This document shows positions 1-5,249 of a stretch of 6,603 bases of DNA, piece by piece. The notes under the pieces are model-generated. The model saw only the letters and a program-made list of their open reading frames with translations. It did no database searches and was not told the origin of the DNA. The stretch's first letter is position 1. Every line of letters starts with the position of its first letter. The DNA is taken from assembly GCA_910584235.1 (NCBI GenBank), contig CAJTZD010000119.1:1-6603 (forward strand), in the 5' to 3' direction. Position numbers and translations under genes: made by a program. The DNA is from an uncultured Acetatifactor sp. (GTDB lineage Bacteria > Bacillota > Clostridia > Lachnospirales > Lachnospiraceae).

Positions 1-2
1 CG

Positions 3-779
3 GGCTCGGAAGCCACCCAGTTTACCATCATTACGAATACAGAGGCGGACATCAAGATGCTGCTAAAGGGCAGGAATCTGATGCCGGATATCGCCGTGGA
101 CGATCCCAGATTTACCATGACTGCGCCCGCTGCCATCACGGCCGCCACGGGGCTGGACGCTCTCTGCCATGCGGCGGAAAGCTATACCTCCAGAAAGGCC
201 CAGCCCATGACGGATACCCTGGCGGTCAGTGCGGTGAAGCGGATTTTCAAGTATCTGCCAGTTTGCTATACCGCTGCTGCCCAGGGGAAAGAACCGGATA
301 GTAGGGAGGACGGGATATCCGTTGCGGAAGCCAGGATGCAGATGAGTCTGGCGGCGCTGGAAGCGGGTATTGCATTCAACAACGCTTCCGTCACGGTAAT
401 CCACGGAATGAGCCGCCCCATTGGAGCTCTGTTCCATGTGCCCCACGGTGTCAGCAATGCCATGCTGCTGCCCGCATGTTTTGAATACGTATATCGAGAG
501 GCGGCGGAGCGCTTTGCCCATCTGGGAAGAGCTGTGGGAGCAGCCGGCGCGGAGGATACGGACCTGGAGGCGGCGGAAAAGTTTATCCGGGCCTGCAGGG
601 AACTGTGCAGTTTCTGCCATATTCCTACGCCTGAGGAATTCGGGATAGACAGGGAGGAATTTCTGGAGAAGATTCCCAAGATGACCCAGGATGCCCTGGC
701 TTCCGGCTCTCCTGCCAATACCCGCAAAGAACTTAATGCAGAAGACATTACCGTAATGTATAAATCGCTGTTGAGCTAA
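3..779 (+). CDS. Iron-containing alcohol dehydrogenase, C-terminal part (5' end outside window)
   Basis: This is a group III metal-dependent alcohol dehydrogenase that interconverts alcohols and aldehydes or ketones with NAD(P)H in the cytoplasm. The reading frame is open from the first bases, so the start lies upstream. About 258 residues are visible of a usual 380 or so. The frame begins at GSEATQF, matching the end of the family's GTGSE nucleotide-binding motif. All four expected metal ligands are present: Asp and His of GLDALCH (codons at 156 and 168), His of VIHGM (402) and His of VPHG (444). The last two are 14 codons apart, as in E. coli FucO. The C-terminal helical domain looks complete, ending in TAA, and an intrinsic terminator follows 20 bases later. 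The downstream deacetylase therefore seems to be a separate unit. The substrate cannot be read from the sequence; butanol- or lactaldehyde-type dehydrogenases are possible. A Met codon at 57 is internal, not the start. Confidence 0.95.
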   Translation, partial: GSEATQFTIITNTEADIKMLLKGRNLMPDIAVDDPRFTMTAPAAITAATGLDALCHAAESYTSRKAQPMTDTLAVSAVKRIFKYLPVCYTAAAQGKEPDSREDGISVAEARMQMSLAALEAGIAFNNASVTVIHGMSRPIGALFHVPHGVSNAMLLPACFEYVYREAAERFAHLGRAVGAAGAEDTDLEAAEKFIRACRELCSFCHIPTPEEFGIDREEFLEKIPKMTQDALASGSPANTRKELNAEDITVMYKSLLS

Positions 780-798
780 TACATTGAAAAAGCCCATG

Positions 799-838
799 AA
801 AGTCCTGCCGCGTCAGTATAGAGCGTCAGGACTTTTTT
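799..838 (+). terminator. Rho-independent terminator after the alcohol dehydrogenase
   Basis: AAAGTCCTG at 799-807 pairs with CAGGACTTT at 827-835. The stem extends inward by CGC/GCG (809-811 with 823-825) after one C-T mismatch, and a run of six T (833-838) follows. It lies 20 bases after the dehydrogenase stop codon. Confidence 0.85.
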
Positions 839-867
839 GTGCGCAGGTCCGCGTATGGAAATCTTAG

Positions 868-897
868 TTGTCTGTCTTTGGCGAATGGAAGTATTTT
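868..897 (+). promoter_or_regulatory. Weak candidate promoter for the polysaccharide deacetylase
   Basis: TTGTCT (868-873) and TATTTT (892-897) are separated by 18 bases, each matching 4 of 6 consensus positions. A second candidate -10, TATACT (906-911), has no good -35 at normal spacing. The terminator upstream implies that some promoter must lie between 839 and 930, but which one is used is uncertain. Confidence 0.3.
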
Positions 898-944
898 CAA
901 AAGCATATACTGCATTAAGCGGATGACAACGGCAGAGGTCTGAT

Positions 945-1646
945 ATGAGGAAGATAACGAAAACAATCCTGTTGTTTGATTTGCTGGCAGGGATGCTTTT
1001 TATGGGGTTTTACGGAATGCGCAGCAGGGCGGTGGTGACTGACAGCGGCATTGTCAGGGTTGCAGAGGAGGAGATGCTTCAGGAGGCAGACGTGAAGAAG
1101 ATTGCGATTACTTTTGACGATGGCCCCCACCCCAGTTACACGGTCCAGCTCCTGGACGGGCTGAAGGAGCGCGGCATCCATGCCACCTTTTTCGTCACTG
1201 GGGAGCATGCGGAATTACATCCGGATATTATCGAAAGAATGTTTGAAGAGGGACATCTGATCGGCAACCATACATACAGCCATATCCAGCTGACCAAGAA
1301 TAACCGGGAAAAATTTAAAAATGAGCTGATCAAGACCAACGAAATATTAAAGGAGATCACCGGGGAGGAAGTGCAGTACGTGCGGCCTCCCTACGGCTCC
1401 TGGGACAAAAGCTTCGAGAAGGAACTGAATATGTTTCCGGTGCTCTGGACGGTGGATCCCCTGGACTGGAGCTCCCGGAACGTGGGGCGGATTACGGAGA
1501 AAATCGTCAGCAAGACCGGGGAGAATGACATTATTCTGATGCATGATTACTATGACACTTCCGTGACGGCGGCGCTGAAAGCCATTGACGAACTGTTGGA
1601 GGAGGGGTATACCTTTGTGACGGTGGAGGAGATTTTGTTTGACTGA
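945..1646 (+). CDS. Membrane-anchored polysaccharide deacetylase (NodB domain, CE4 family)
   Basis: Predicted metal-dependent deacetylase acting outside the cell on N-acetylated sugars, such as peptidoglycan or chitooligosaccharides. Residues 1-7 are basic (MRKITKT) and residues 8-25 are hydrophobic, giving a signal anchor or signal peptide. The NodB domain covers about residues 50-230 with all five CE4 motifs. Motif 1 is TFDDGP (56-61; Asp58 the likely base, Asp59 metal). Motif 2 is NHTYSH (His109 and His113, metal). Motif 3 is RPPYG (147-151). Motif 4 is DPLDWSSR (171-178). Motif 5 is LMHD (His200, likely general acid). At 233 residues it is a compact family member with only a short linker after the anchor. 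The start is supported by AGAGG (934-938) six bases before ATG. It appears monocistronic, between a terminator upstream and a long inverted repeat downstream. The family is clear; the substrate is inferred, with peptidoglycan modification or sporulation as options. Confidence 0.95.
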   Translation: MRKITKTILLFDLLAGMLFMGFYGMRSRAVVTDSGIVRVAEEEMLQEADVKKIAITFDDGPHPSYTVQLLDGLKERGIHATFFVTGEHAELHPDIIERMFEEGHLIGNHTYSHIQLTKNNREKFKNELIKTNEILKEITGEEVQYVRPPYGSWDKSFEKELNMFPVLWTVDPLDWSSRNVGRITEKIVSKTGENDIILMHDYYDTSVTAALKAIDELLEEGYTFVTVEEILFD

Positions 1647-1664
1647 GTATATGGTGTCTCCGAA

Positions 1665-1732
1665 CCCCTGTGTTATCGTTGCAGATTTTGACAATAATGC
1701 AAAAACTGTAACGATAACTATGGGCCTTTTTT
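1665..1732 (+). terminator. Long imperfect inverted repeat with T-tract, probable terminator of the deacetylase gene
   Basis: GTTATCGTT-G-CAG-A-TTTT (1672-1689) faces AAAACTGTAACGATAAC (1702-1718), with one mismatch and one bulge in about 17 pairs. Beyond a three-base internal loop, CCC (about 1666-1668) can pair with GGG (1722-1724). A run of six T follows (1727-1732). The stem is unusually long and AT-rich for a terminator, so it could instead be a remnant of a small inverted-repeat element. Confidence 0.6.
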
Positions 1733-1837
1733 GGAAAACATGGTGTATTTTACGCACGGAGCTTGGATTATGCGCTCAGCATCGGCAGAATCGGAAAGTT
1801 AGAATGCGATTTTATGATGCGGGAGGGGAATTTTTAA
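1728..1837 (+). pseudogene. Short frameshifted remnant resembling a DUF4143-type AAA ATPase
   Basis: Two adjacent frames together resemble the C-terminal DUF4143 region of the large family of Clostridial and Bacteroidetes AAA ATPases, as I remember it (LENIVYxELLRRGYxVxIGRIGKLECDF). In one frame 1728-1751 reads FLENMVYF. Two frames over, 1757-1837 reads RSLDYALSIGRIGK followed by LECDFMMREGNF, then TAA. A small indel near 1752-1757 would join them. Only about 35 residues remain of a protein that is normally about 400 long, with no ATPase domain and no continuation after the stop. It starts directly after the inverted repeat that ends the deacetylase unit. The identification rests on one remembered motif block and is moderate. 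The fragment cannot make a working ATPase. Confidence 0.45.
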
Positions 1838-2059
1838 TCTGTCCTGGATTGTTTTGAAATGACAGGGCGGTTTCCAACCATATCCTTTCCTGAAAAAGAT
1901 CAAACTGAATAATGCTTATCTGTTCAAAACTTATGGCAGGTGGGAGCATCGGCCTGCCATATCTAAAGAAATCTTTATAGTTCTTACAGTTTCCTCTTTA
2001 TACCTCCTCTTTATACTGAAATCATCAAATGAAAGCATGACACGCTGAATGAAAAAGTC
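1838..2059. other. Non-coding gap with a hairpin and a tandem repeat
   Basis: I see no supported gene here. TATGGCAGG (1932-1940) can pair with CCTGCCATA (1953-1961) across a 12-base loop, but no T-tract follows on either strand. CCTCTTTATAC occurs twice, at 1993-2003 and 2006-2016, as a 13-base tandem duplication. A plus-strand frame is open from 1863 to 2048 but has no start codon and no family resemblance. Confidence 0.5.
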
Positions 2060-2066
2060 TTTTAAT

Positions 2067-2085
2067 CCCCCATCTGAGATGGGGG
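2067..2085. repeat. IS200 left-end palindrome
   Basis: CCCCCATCT and AGATGGGGG flank a single central G, giving 9 bp arms. In IS200/IS605 elements TnpA binds such a subterminal hairpin on the single-stranded end. The right-end palindrome shares the CCCCCAT core. Confidence 0.8.
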
Positions 2086-2122
2086 AACAGGCAAAGCCGT
2101 AGCGTTGCGTGAAGTATAAAAA

Positions 2123-2174
2123 CTCCTATGCTATAATGATATTGGTTTCGCAGGCCATATCAAAAGCATAGGAG
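2123..2174 (+). promoter_or_regulatory. Inverted repeat sequestering the tnpA ribosome binding site
   Basis: CTCCTATGCT (2123-2132) pairs perfectly with AGCATAGGAG (2165-2174). An inner stem joins TGATATTGG (2137-2145) to CCATATCA (2155-2162) with one bulge. The right arm contains most of the tnpA Shine-Dalgarno sequence AGGAGG (2170-2175). Blocking of translation by a 5' hairpin is known for IS200 of enterobacteria. The left arm lies upstream of the probable internal transcription start, so only transcripts reading in from outside would carry both outer arms. Confidence 0.7.
2129..2137 (+). promoter_or_regulatory. tnpA: Extended -10 promoter of tnpA
   Basis: TGC-TATAAT (2129-2137) is a perfect -10 hexamer with the TGn extension. 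The nearest -35-like sequence, TTGCGT (2105-2110), is 21 bases away, too far, so the extended -10 probably suffices. The transcript would begin near 2143-2146, inside the loop side of the RBS-blocking inverted repeat. Confidence 0.55.
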
Positions 2175-2183
2175 GTATCCAAA

Positions 2184-2605
2184 ATGGATAATCAAAGTAT
2201 AACACACACAAGATGGAATTGCACCTATCATATAGTATTTATCCCAAAATACAGAAGGAAAATAATGTATGGGGAAACGAAGAAAGATTTGGTGGAAATC
2301 ATCAAGAAGCTGTGCGAGATGAAACAGGTGTCCCTGATTGCCGGGCGGGTATGCAAAGACCATATCCATATGTATGTGGCAATACCGCCGAAGATGAGTG
2401 TTTCGGAGTTTATGTCGTACCTGAAAGGAAAGAGTACGCTAATGCTTTTCGACAGGCATCCGGAGTATCGAGCAAAATGGGAGACAGACATTTCTGGGCA
2501 AGAGGGTACTATGTATCGACAGTAGGGAATGTAAACGAGGAAACGATACTGAAATACATCCAGGAACAAGAAGAGAATGACAAACTAGAGGACGGAAGAA
2601 AGTAG
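2184..2605 (+). pseudogene. tnpA: IS200-family HUH/Y1 transposase TnpA, frameshifted
   Basis: TnpA of the IS200/IS605 family cuts and joins single-stranded DNA at the element's hairpin ends, forming a covalent link through one tyrosine. From ATG 2184, with AGGAGG at 2170-2175, the frame reads MDNQSITHTRWNCTYHIVFI, a typical start. KYRRK follows, and then the metal-binding HUH motif DHIH (His60, His62). After Lys98-Trp99 (TGG at 2478-2480) the frame drifts into nonsense and stops at 2525. The proper continuation, GDRHFWARGYYVSTVG, is in the next frame from 2480 to TAG 2605. One G is missing in the G run at 2479-2481. The catalytic tyrosine is in KYIQEQ (codon 2555-2557), beyond the shift, so the 113-residue upstream product cannot be active. 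Repaired, the protein would have about 140 residues, normal for the family. No classical -1 slippery heptamer is seen at the site, so decay or a sequencing error is likelier than programmed frameshifting. Confidence 0.9.
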
Positions 2606-2652
2606 GAGGGTCTTCTTTAGGAGGCAACCAGTAAAAATGGTACTGCGAAATC

Positions 2653-2690
2653 CCGCCTCTGGCGGAACCAGAGAAATACCCCGGAGGGGT
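2653..2690 (+). repeat. Cluster of small hairpins between tnpA and the right end
   Basis: CCGCC-TCT-GGCGG (2653-2665) competes with CTCTGG-CGGAA-CCAGAG (2657-2673). ACCCC-GGA-GGGGT follows (2678-2690). With the right-end palindrome they form a highly structured 70-base tail. No T-tract follows them, so simple intrinsic termination is not supported. Confidence 0.55.
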
Positions 2691-2697
2691 CAATGTT

Positions 2698-2720
2698 ACC
2701 CCCCATTTGAAATGGGGGGT
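2698..2720. repeat. IS200 right-end palindrome
   Basis: ACCCCCCATTT (2698-2708) and AAATGGGGGGT (2710-2720) flank one central G, giving perfect 11 bp arms. This is the partner of the left-end hairpin and marks the right end of the element, whose cleavage point should lie shortly after 2720. Confidence 0.8.
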
Positions 2721-2744
2721 GCTAATTAAATTTATTGCTCTGTA

Positions 2745-2773
2745 TTGTAAATGCCAGGTAAATATTTTATAAT
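2745..2773 (+). promoter_or_regulatory. Sigma-A type promoter for the small membrane protein gene
   Basis: TTGTAA (2745-2750), a 17-base spacer and a perfect TATAAT (2768-2773). It lies just outside the IS right end and 35 bases before the ATG at 2809, and should drive that gene. Confidence 0.7.
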
Positions 2774-2808
2774 CAATGATAGCAGGCATGGGGGGAGGAG
2801 ATTGGGAT

Positions 2809-3069
2809 ATGGTAGGAAGAAGAGACAGCGACGAGCCTATAAACTTCTGGAGCGGAGATACTTCCCTGAAAGATAAGATTAAGGACATAAAAGGCTATAA
2901 TGTGGAGATGGCCGGATTATATAAAAACTGTGCCTTCTTCTTTGGGCTGAACGGGATTCTATTTGTAATCTTTCCTGCAGCCGGAATTGTAACGTTAGTG
3001 TTTGGCTGCACGGCCGGGATTTATCTTGCATATCGGGTTTATAAGAGGATTTTAGGAAAATATTCCTGA
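2809..3069 (+). CDS. Small membrane protein of unknown function
   Basis: This is an 86-residue protein that I do not recognise. The start at ATG 2809 is chosen because GGAGGAG (2794-2800) lies eight bases upstream. The earlier in-frame ATG at 2776 falls between the promoter and this site and has no ribosome binding site. Residues 1-30 are polar and charged (MVGRRDSDEPINFWSGD, then a Lys/Asp-rich stretch). From about residue 41 to 76 the chain is strongly hydrophobic (CAFFFGLNGILFVIF, then a short Pro-Ala-Ala-Gly turn, then IVTLVFGCTAGIYLAY). This suggests two short membrane helices joined by a tight turn, followed by a basic tail (RVYKRILGKYS). It has its own consensus promoter directly right of the IS200 copy. 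No neighbour suggests a role. Confidence 0.75.
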   Translation: MVGRRDSDEPINFWSGDTSLKDKIKDIKGYNVEMAGLYKNCAFFFGLNGILFVIFPAAGIVTLVFGCTAGIYLAYRVYKRILGKYS

Positions 3070-3245
3070 CTTTCCCTTTAGGGGGCGGTTGGAGAAGATG
3101 AAAATCAGGACCAATCCACAGACACTACCAAGAGATCGTCTGTCAAAGGACAGTTCTTGAAAAGAAGGATTACAGGAAATCTGGGGAAAGCCATGAGGGG
3201 CATGGACAGATGTTCAGGAAAAGAAAGCCAGGATAGGAGAGCAAA
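3070..3245. other. Intergenic region before the kinase gene
   Basis: No clear gene or promoter is seen. CTGTC-AAAG-GACAG (3140-3153) is a short hairpin without a T-tract. A plus-strand frame stays open from 3082 to past the kinase start but has no start codon in its first part. A 20-codon reading frame from ATG 3098 has only GGAG three bases upstream. Confidence 0.4.
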
Positions 3246-4136
3246 TTGGAAAATCAGATAAAAGGTGCGGCAGAAAGGTGGGGACTGAACCGCTGCGAAG
3301 AAATTTACTTACATCCCACAAAAGCAGTCTTATCGGCGGAGTCGGAGCGGTTCGGCCCTGTCATTTTGAAAATAGACGGGAACATATCCCGGCTCAAATC
3401 CGAACATCGGATGCTGACGGGGCTGTCCGGCAGGCATAGCTGCAGGGTATATGCCTATGACGAAAATGCCGGACTCCTTTTGGAGGAACGCATCTTTCCG
3501 GGGACAGTACTGCGCAGGGAAGCCTCCCTGGAAAAGCGGATCAAGATATTTTCCCGGATATTCCGTGAGATACATATGCCTGCCGGGGAGGGCGAGACTT
3601 ATCTGGACTGGCTGGAGGGAATCTGCGATTATTGCACGCGGAATTCGGTGGACCGGGAGGTTTCGGAACTGGCAGTCAGGGCGCGGGAAATCTGCGCGGA
3701 AGTGTTCGGGAAATACCCGGACCGGGTACTTCTCCACGGTGATCTGCACCATGACAACCTGCTGTCGAGAGCCGACGGCAGTTATGCCATGATTGACCCG
3801 AAAGGGGTGATCGGCCCGGCGATCCTGGATCTGCCCCGGTTCATACTCAATGAACTGGATACGGAACACACATGTCCGCACGGGGAGCATATCCGGGAGG
3901 TGATCCGGCTGCTTGGCGGACAGACAGGCTATCCCCAGGCGGATATCGGGAAGCTCTTCTTTATGGAGACGGTTCTGGCAAATATCTGGCGCCTGGAGGA
4001 CGGCGATGAGATGGTCAGGGAAGAACTGGAGGCGGCTGTTGCCATAGGGTCTATGTCCTTAAGGCTTACAGGCATAGAGGGATTGCCCGGATGCTCTTCG
4101 CAGAACAGGAAAAAGACTGTGCCCGGAACGGCATAG
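3246..4136 (+). CDS. Aminoglycoside/hydroxyurea-type small-molecule phosphotransferase (protein-kinase-like fold)
   Basis: Predicted cytoplasmic kinase that phosphorylates a small molecule with ATP. Its signature fits the streptomycin 6-kinase/hydroxyurea phosphotransferase group: LLHGDLHHDNLL (residues 162-173; Asp166 the likely catalytic base, Asn171 metal) followed by AMIDPKGVIGPAILDL (181-196; Asp184 metal). VILKID (39-44) gives the probable ATP lysine Lys42, and Glu53 in KSEHRML its partner. The start is TTG at 3246 with AGGAGA (3235-3240) five bases upstream. An in-frame stop at 3234 rules out the ATG at 3210. The conserved region ends near residue 270 (AAVAIGSM). The last 25 or so residues, rich in Ser, Gly and Lys, read out of frame over an apparent GNAT acetyltransferase segment, so the native C-terminus may have been lost. 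The true substrate is unknown; antibiotic resistance should not be assumed. Confidence 0.85.
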   Translation: MENQIKGAAERWGLNRCEEIYLHPTKAVLSAESERFGPVILKIDGNISRLKSEHRMLTGLSGRHSCRVYAYDENAGLLLEERIFPGTVLRREASLEKRIKIFSRIFREIHMPAGEGETYLDWLEGICDYCTRNSVDREVSELAVRAREICAEVFGKYPDRVLLHGDLHHDNLLSRADGSYAMIDPKGVIGPAILDLPRFILNELDTEHTCPHGEHIREVIRLLGGQTGYPQADIGKLFFMETVLANIWRLEDGDEMVREELEAAVAIGSMSLRLTGIEGLPGCSSQNRKKTVPGTA

Positions 4137-4240
4137 ACCAATATTATCTGATTCGGGTCACAAATGAAGAGGCCGGCAGGTTCTATGGCAATTTCCGGGG
4201 AGCCGAGATGCAGGATGTCCCCTTTTGCGGAAATATCTGA
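4043..4240 (+). pseudogene. C-terminal half of a GNAT-family N-acetyltransferase
   Basis: In a frame different from the kinase, 4043-4240 reads a typical GNAT core. HRVYVLKAYRHRGIARMLFA carries the acetyl-CoA pyrophosphate-binding motif (R/Q-x-x-G-x-G/A, here RHRGIA). It is followed by EQEKDCARNGIDQYYLIRV, TNEEAGRFY and a tail ending at TGA 4238-4240. The N-terminal 80 or so residues expected of such an enzyme (usually 150-170) are absent: upstream the DNA encodes the kinase in another frame. There is no ribosome binding site or good start, and the first in-frame ATG (4091) lies after the CoA motif. This looks like a deletion that joined the kinase 3' end to the middle of an acetyltransferase gene. 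The GNAT call rests on the motif and the following helix pattern. Confidence 0.6.
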
Positions 4241-4280
4241 AAGCGCAGGAGCCATAAGCAAAGAATTCCAGGGGGCTGTT

Positions 4281-4997
4281 TTAATGCAAAAGGAATCTTT
4301 CTTTATTCATCTTTTTAAAAGAGGACTTGCTGTTAAAATAGTCCCTCCGTCGTTTAATCATATCTAAAACCATTTTTTGTGCGGCTTCTTTAGAGGTCAA
4401 AAAGGGTTTGATAGAATTGATAGAATTGATACAATGCTTGTAAAAGATTTCATGCCACTCTATATAAAAATCGCCCACATAAATGGATTTCTCTAACAGA
4501 TCCAGATAATTTTCAAATACCGCTACGCCATTCTCAAATTCACCTTTGAGAAAGCATAACATTGCCAAATCATAGACTTCCCAAAACCGTCGGCTTTCCG
4601 GTAAATCGGATACTTTCTGTTCAAGGCATTTTTTCGCATAATCCATATCCTCAAATTTGCGGTATTCCATCACTTTCCGCAGGCCTGTTTCAGCAAATTC
4701 TTCCATCTTTGCTTGAAATTCATCATCATTTCCATCATAGCTGCAGAATTCATTTTCCCGATTCCCATAAGAATAAGATAATATATTGTTTAAGCTTTCG
4801 CTTTTCTCCCAAAAAAAGTCAATTCCAACTCCCAAATAAGAACCTTTGGACCAATTACCGGAATCAAACACAACAAAAATGACAAAGTATCCGTTGTCGT
4901 CTAACCAGGTTCTCGACGTTCCCTGTCGAAAGAGTCCTTTCGGTGCGAGTACCTTTTTTGCAGCCATATTTATTATTTTGTCATGTTGCCGCACCAT
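4281..4997 (-). CDS. Uncharacterised protein, DUF4304-like N-terminal region
   Basis: This is a soluble 238-residue protein on the minus strand, with no signal peptide or membrane segment. The start at 4997 (ATG, MVRQHDKIIN) is chosen for AGGAGG (5004-5009) six bases upstream and a promoter 43 bases away. The frame is open further to 5375, but that part overlaps the promoter and the divergent gene. Residues 17-63 (LAPKGLFRQGTSRTWLDDNG, then a beta-rich stretch ending VGIDFFW) resemble the start of DUF4304-type proteins: a helix, a G-x-x-R-x-G-x-x-R-T-W stretch and paired strands. The C-terminal part is helical and charged. A 9-base tandem repeat (GATAGAATT, from 4410) encodes Ser-Ile-Asn twice. 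DUF4304-like proteins are of unknown function and often appear as single accessory genes. The family name is tentative. The gene is intact and its AT-rich codon use differs from the GC-richer genes around it. Confidence 0.8.
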   Translation of the reverse strand: MVRQHDKIINMAAKKVLAPKGLFRQGTSRTWLDDNGYFVIFVVFDSGNWSKGSYLGVGIDFFWEKSESLNNILSYSYGNRENEFCSYDGNDDEFQAKMEEFAETGLRKVMEYRKFEDMDYAKKCLEQKVSDLPESRRFWEVYDLAMLCFLKGEFENGVAVFENYLDLLEKSIYVGDFYIEWHEIFYKHCINSINSIKPFLTSKEAAQKMVLDMIKRRRDYFNSKSSFKKMNKERFLLH

Positions 4998-5039
4998 AGT
5001 ATTCCTCCTAACCTTAGATTGCCATTCCGTACAGGGAAA

Positions 5040-5068
5040 ATTGTAGCATACCAAAGCGGGAAAAACAA
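5040..5068 (-). promoter_or_regulatory. Promoter of the minus-strand DUF4304-like gene
   Basis: Read on the minus strand: TTGTTT (5068-5063), a 17-base spacer, and TACAAT (5045-5040) with a TGC extension before the -10. It precedes AGGAGG and the ATG at 4997 by a normal distance. Confidence 0.65.
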
Positions 5069-5140
5069 TAGGCATATGACGCCGTTTCACCTGCCTGTCC
5101 AGGCGGTCAGGGAATAAGGCCATACAGCGCAAATTGGCAC

Positions 5141-5169
5141 TGGAAACGGAAAGGGGAATATAGTATAAT
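5141..5169 (+). promoter_or_regulatory. Promoter of the flavodoxin-type pseudogene
   Basis: TGGAAA (5141-5146), a 17-base spacer and a perfect TATAAT (5164-5169). Transcription would begin near 5176, giving a leader of about 75 bases before ATG 5250. The promoter looks intact although the gene does not. Confidence 0.55.
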
Positions 5170-5249
5170 AAGTTCGGACAGCAGATTTTCAACATAAGGT
5201 TTCCGGAGCGGATTTGGATACGAGAGATACTCTTTGGAAAGGGAAAGCC

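Larger units (their letters stand above)
2060..2735 (+). mobile_element. IS200-type insertion sequence (single tnpA, no tnpB), inactivated
   Basis: The element combines a small HUH transposase gene with a perfect palindrome at each end (2067-2085 and 2698-2720), and has no terminal inverted repeats of the DDE type. The length of about 0.68 kb fits the IS200 group of the IS200/IS605 family, which transposes as single-stranded DNA using these subterminal hairpins. The exact cleavage points cannot be fixed from one copy. TTTAAT lies just left of the left hairpin, and GCTAATTAAA just right of the right one. Both hairpins sit in the expected places, so the ends look intact, but tnpA carries a frameshift. 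The element could move only if a TnpA from another copy acts on it. Confidence 0.85.

Noticed and set aside
63..797. Long minus-strand open frame (244 codons) under the alcohol dehydrogenase
   Set aside because: It mirrors the dehydrogenase, whose metal-binding motifs are all in the plus frame. Its own sequence has no family pattern.
1639..1857. Plus-strand 72-codon frame starting at TTG after the deacetylase
   Set aside because: No ribosome binding site, it overlaps the deacetylase end and runs through the inverted repeat. The ATPase-like signal lies in other frames.
1863..2048. Open frame with a hydrophobic segment upstream of the IS
   Set aside because: It has no start codon in its first part and no recognisable family; probably chance.
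2067..2720. CRISPR-like reading of the C-rich and G-rich palindromes
   Set aside because: There are only two different palindromes, 630 bases apart, flanking a transposase. They are IS200 ends.
3330..3890. 186-codon minus-strand frame under the kinase gene
   Set aside because: Shadow of the phosphotransferase, which carries clear catalytic motifs on the plus strand.
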